Positions 23,351 to 24,805 of a stretch of DNA of 24,805 nt are shown piece by piece (positions within the stretch are counted from its first letter, which is position 1; the number at the start of each line of letters is the position of its first letter). The stretch spans positions 1 through 24,805 of the forward strand of contig JAAVHK010000087.1 of NCBI GenBank assembly GCA_014799765.1, read 5' to 3'. The translations under genes were made by a program, and so were the position numbers. The DNA is from Ruminococcus sp. GTDB taxonomy: Bacteria; Bacillota; Clostridia; Oscillospirales; Ruminococcaceae. The notes beneath the pieces are model-generated. The model searched no databases, had not been told where the DNA came from, and saw nothing but the letters and a program-made list of their open reading frames with translations.

Positions 23351-23716
23351 ATGAATATAGAATCAATAAAAACGCTTTTTGAACTTTTTTCCGGCGAAGA
23401 GGCTTCCGAAAAATATATGCCACTCATAACGCTTTCGGTCATAGAGGTGGAAAAGATGTTACTTCCGGAAGCTGACCCCTCAGACATAAGACTTGATTTT
23501 TTATGTGCATCTTTTGCAAATCATAAATTACAACAGGTAAATTCCGCCCGTGAACGTTCAGAATATACTTCCGCCGGAAAATTACTTACAACTTCACAGA
23601 ATACCGCCCTGAAATTCGCTGAAAACCTGTTGCATGACCATATGAATTTATGTGCGGAACTAATCAAGGAAAAAACTTTCGTATTTATGGGATTTTCTGA
23701 CATTAAGGAGGAATAG
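23351..23716 (+). CDS. Probable phage head-tail connector protein
   Basis: A 121-residue, mainly helical protein (IKTLFELFSGEEASEKYMPLITLSVIEVEKML; IRLDFLCASFANHKLQQVNSA). It ends in long helices and FVFMGFSDIKEE. Size, helical content and place directly after the capsid/protease genes match gp6/YqbG-type connectors that plug the portal; I see no decisive motif. AAGAGGTAG precedes the ATG. The next gene starts four bases later. Confidence 0.55.
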   Translation: MNIESIKTLFELFSGEEASEKYMPLITLSVIEVEKMLLPEADPSDIRLDFLCASFANHKLQQVNSARERSEYTSAGKLLTTSQNTALKFAENLLHDHMNLCAELIKEKTFVFMGFSDIKEE

Positions 23717-23719
23717 TTC

Positions 23720-24133
23720 ATGATAAATTCAATCATAAATGAAGTTATTGAAAAACTTTCGGCAAGAGGTCTGAAAGATGTATACAGTGCCTATGATGCC
23801 GTATCGGTAGAAAGAAAAAGCAGAAGTTTTTTTACAATAATCGGTGCTGATAAGTTTGAATCTCAACAGCCTGTATACTCTCCGGAAACAGTTTTCATAC
23901 CATACAAGGCGGAATTGTTTATCAACGTCACCGCACCCGAAAGTTATTCAATGAAGAATTTATACGAATATTTTTCCGGAAACATAAAGCCGGTAATTAT
24001 GGAAAATACCGGTCTTGACTTTTATATAAAAAAGGTTTCAATGAAACACGATACGCAGATAAGCCGACTTGTATTAACTGCTGAAATTTCCGTGACCGGT
24101 ATCGAAAATTACGAAAGGAACACCGAAACATGA
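23720..24133 (+). CDS. Phage neck/tail-completion-like protein
   Basis: A 137-residue alpha/beta product. AAGGAGG of its ribosome binding site overlaps the end of the preceding gene. The middle strands (VFIPYKAELFINVTAPESYS) and C-terminal ISRLVLTAEISVTGIE resemble small head-completion or tail-terminator proteins in shape, but the family is not recognised. It overlaps the next gene by four bases (ATGA), indicating coupled translation in the structural operon. Confidence 0.5.
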   Translation: MINSIINEVIEKLSARGLKDVYSAYDAVSVERKSRSFFTIIGADKFESQQPVYSPETVFIPYKAELFINVTAPESYSMKNLYEYFSGNIKPVIMENTGLDFYIKKVSMKHDTQISRLVLTAEISVTGIENYERNTET

Positions 24134-24516
24134 ATTACATAAATAAAAAAGAATCCGTACCGGTACAGATAGGCGATTTTACATTGTACTGCGAAAAATT
24201 CAAGTCTTCCGGTGTGAAGAATTTTTCCGAACATAATACAGTATCGGGAAATGAAATAATCACCAATTCCGGAAAAAAAGCAGTCAGAATCACATTCAGC
24301 GGACGTATCTGTAATAAAAATCCGCTTGAATTTCTTGTGAAAATAAATCAGATGATGTATAATACCGAAAGTTTCAGTATCGAATATAAAGAAACAGTTT
24401 TCGGAAAATGTCATGTACAGTCATTTGTTGTCGACGACGAAAATAACGGATATATTTCGGCGACGGTAACATTGATAGCGACGGAAATTTCATTGAAAGG
24501 CGTTGAAACTTCATGA
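24130..24516 (+). CDS. Phage tail-associated beta-rich protein
   Basis: A 128-residue product, mostly strands: VPVQIGDFTLYCEKFKSSG, AVRITFSGRICNKNPLEF, FSIEYKETVFGKCHVQSFVVDDENNGYISATVTLIA. The closing pattern resembles Dit/baseplate-type or tail-tube-like domains. It lies between two four-base overlaps, so stoichiometric translation with its neighbours is likely. No firm family. Confidence 0.5.
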   Translation: MNYINKKESVPVQIGDFTLYCEKFKSSGVKNFSEHNTVSGNEIITNSGKKAVRITFSGRICNKNPLEFLVKINQMMYNTESFSIEYKETVFGKCHVQSFVVDDENNGYISATVTLIATEISLKGVETS

Positions 24517-24805
24517 ACGTGGATATAATTCTGAAAAATACGGATAATTCAGAAATGATTTATGATAAAATATTGTCGTTCAGTTTTCATAAGGATTCCT
24601 ACCAGTCCTATACGAGTTTAGGAGCAAAATTTTCCGGAAATATTTCAGCACCGGAAAATGTTTCGGAAATAATTTTAAGAATCAACAATAAAACAGTACA
24701 TCACGGACTTGCCGATAGCATTTCCGTTGAATTTTCCGGCGGAAATTCTGTTATTTCCGTATCGTCAAGAAGTTTCACGTCATTACTTATACAGAATCAG
24801 ATTGA
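24513..24805 (+). CDS. Phage tail hub/late-control-like protein, 3' end outside window
   Basis: ATG at 24513 overlaps the previous stop (ATGA); 97 codons are visible and the frame is still open at the window end. The sequence MNVDIILKNTD...ILSFSFHKDSYQSY followed by IILRINNKTVHHGLADSISVEFSGG and VSSRSFTSLLIQNQ is in the style of XkdQ/gpD-like hub proteins, which open with a strand-rich domain and an SRSFTSLL-type segment. With only the N-terminus visible this is tentative. Confidence 0.5.
   Translation, partial: MNVDIILKNTDNSEMIYDKILSFSFHKDSYQSYTSLGAKFSGNISAPENVSEIILRINNKTVHHGLADSISVEFSGGNSVISVSSRSFTSLLIQNQI

Noticed and set aside
20300..24805. High density of CCGG/TCCGGA words in phage genes as a foreign signature or modification-site signal
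   Set aside because: The same words are frequent in dnaK, dnaJ and other chromosomal genes, and they follow from frequent Ser-Gly, Pro-Glu and Ala-Gly codon pairs; not specific to the module.

Overview
The window looks like a chromosomal segment of a low-GC Gram-positive anaerobe of the Clostridia, most likely a Ruminococcus or close relative (Oscillospiraceae). The evidence is a perfect CIRCE element before hrcA-grpE-dnaK-dnaJ, a ylxM-ffh-rpsP-khpA operon, near-consensus sigma-A promoters with 17-base spacers, strong AGGAGG ribosome binding sites, and dockerin modules of the type used in Ruminococcus extracellular complexes. Genus is inference; no rRNA or tRNA is present.

Layout. (1) 2-1573: 3' part of an extracellular solute-binding-type protein, then a terminator. 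(2) 1730-7661: heat-shock operon with promoter and CIRCE, hrcA, grpE, dnaK, dnaJ. Two orphan genes (3438-3797 and 3945-4490) sit between grpE and dnaK, and a 45-base direct repeat covers both of their 3' ends. (3) 7666-10097, minus strand: ylxM-ffh-rpsP-khpA, read toward dnaJ and ending at a shared terminator. (4) 10195-12445: a two-gene orphan operon, a nitroreductase-family gene and a glycine-zipper/zinc-ribbon protein, each with its own signals. (5) 12620-15468, minus strand: one operon of three secreted proteins with dockerins. First comes a chymotrypsin-fold serine protease with its dockerin at the N-terminus, then two paralogous proteins of unknown function with C-terminal dockerins. A 166-base piece of the dockerin coding sequence is almost identical in the two paralogues. 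(6) 15519-18443, plus strand: azlC-azlD amino-acid exporter followed by two tandem SUKH-3-type immunity-like genes and a strong terminator. (7) 18569 to the window end: a packed phage morphogenesis module (terminase small and large subunits, portal, major capsid protein, prohead protease, connector and tail genes). No integrase, repressor or replication genes precede it.

How the parts work together. The hrcA operon is a self-regulated protein-folding unit, and the ylxM/ffh operon supports co-translational targeting and ribosome assembly. The dockerin operon should export proteins that dock onto cohesin-bearing surface scaffolds encoded elsewhere. The orphan immunity-like genes and the phage module are the accessory content.

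The places most worth a second look are the dockerin protease operon with its homogenised dockerin DNA, the cassette inside the chaperone operon, the toxin-less SUKH-3 pair, and the phage structural module that starts without any lysogeny genes. No CRISPR array, insertion sequence, rRNA or tRNA was seen. No gene-free stretch exceeds 300 bases.
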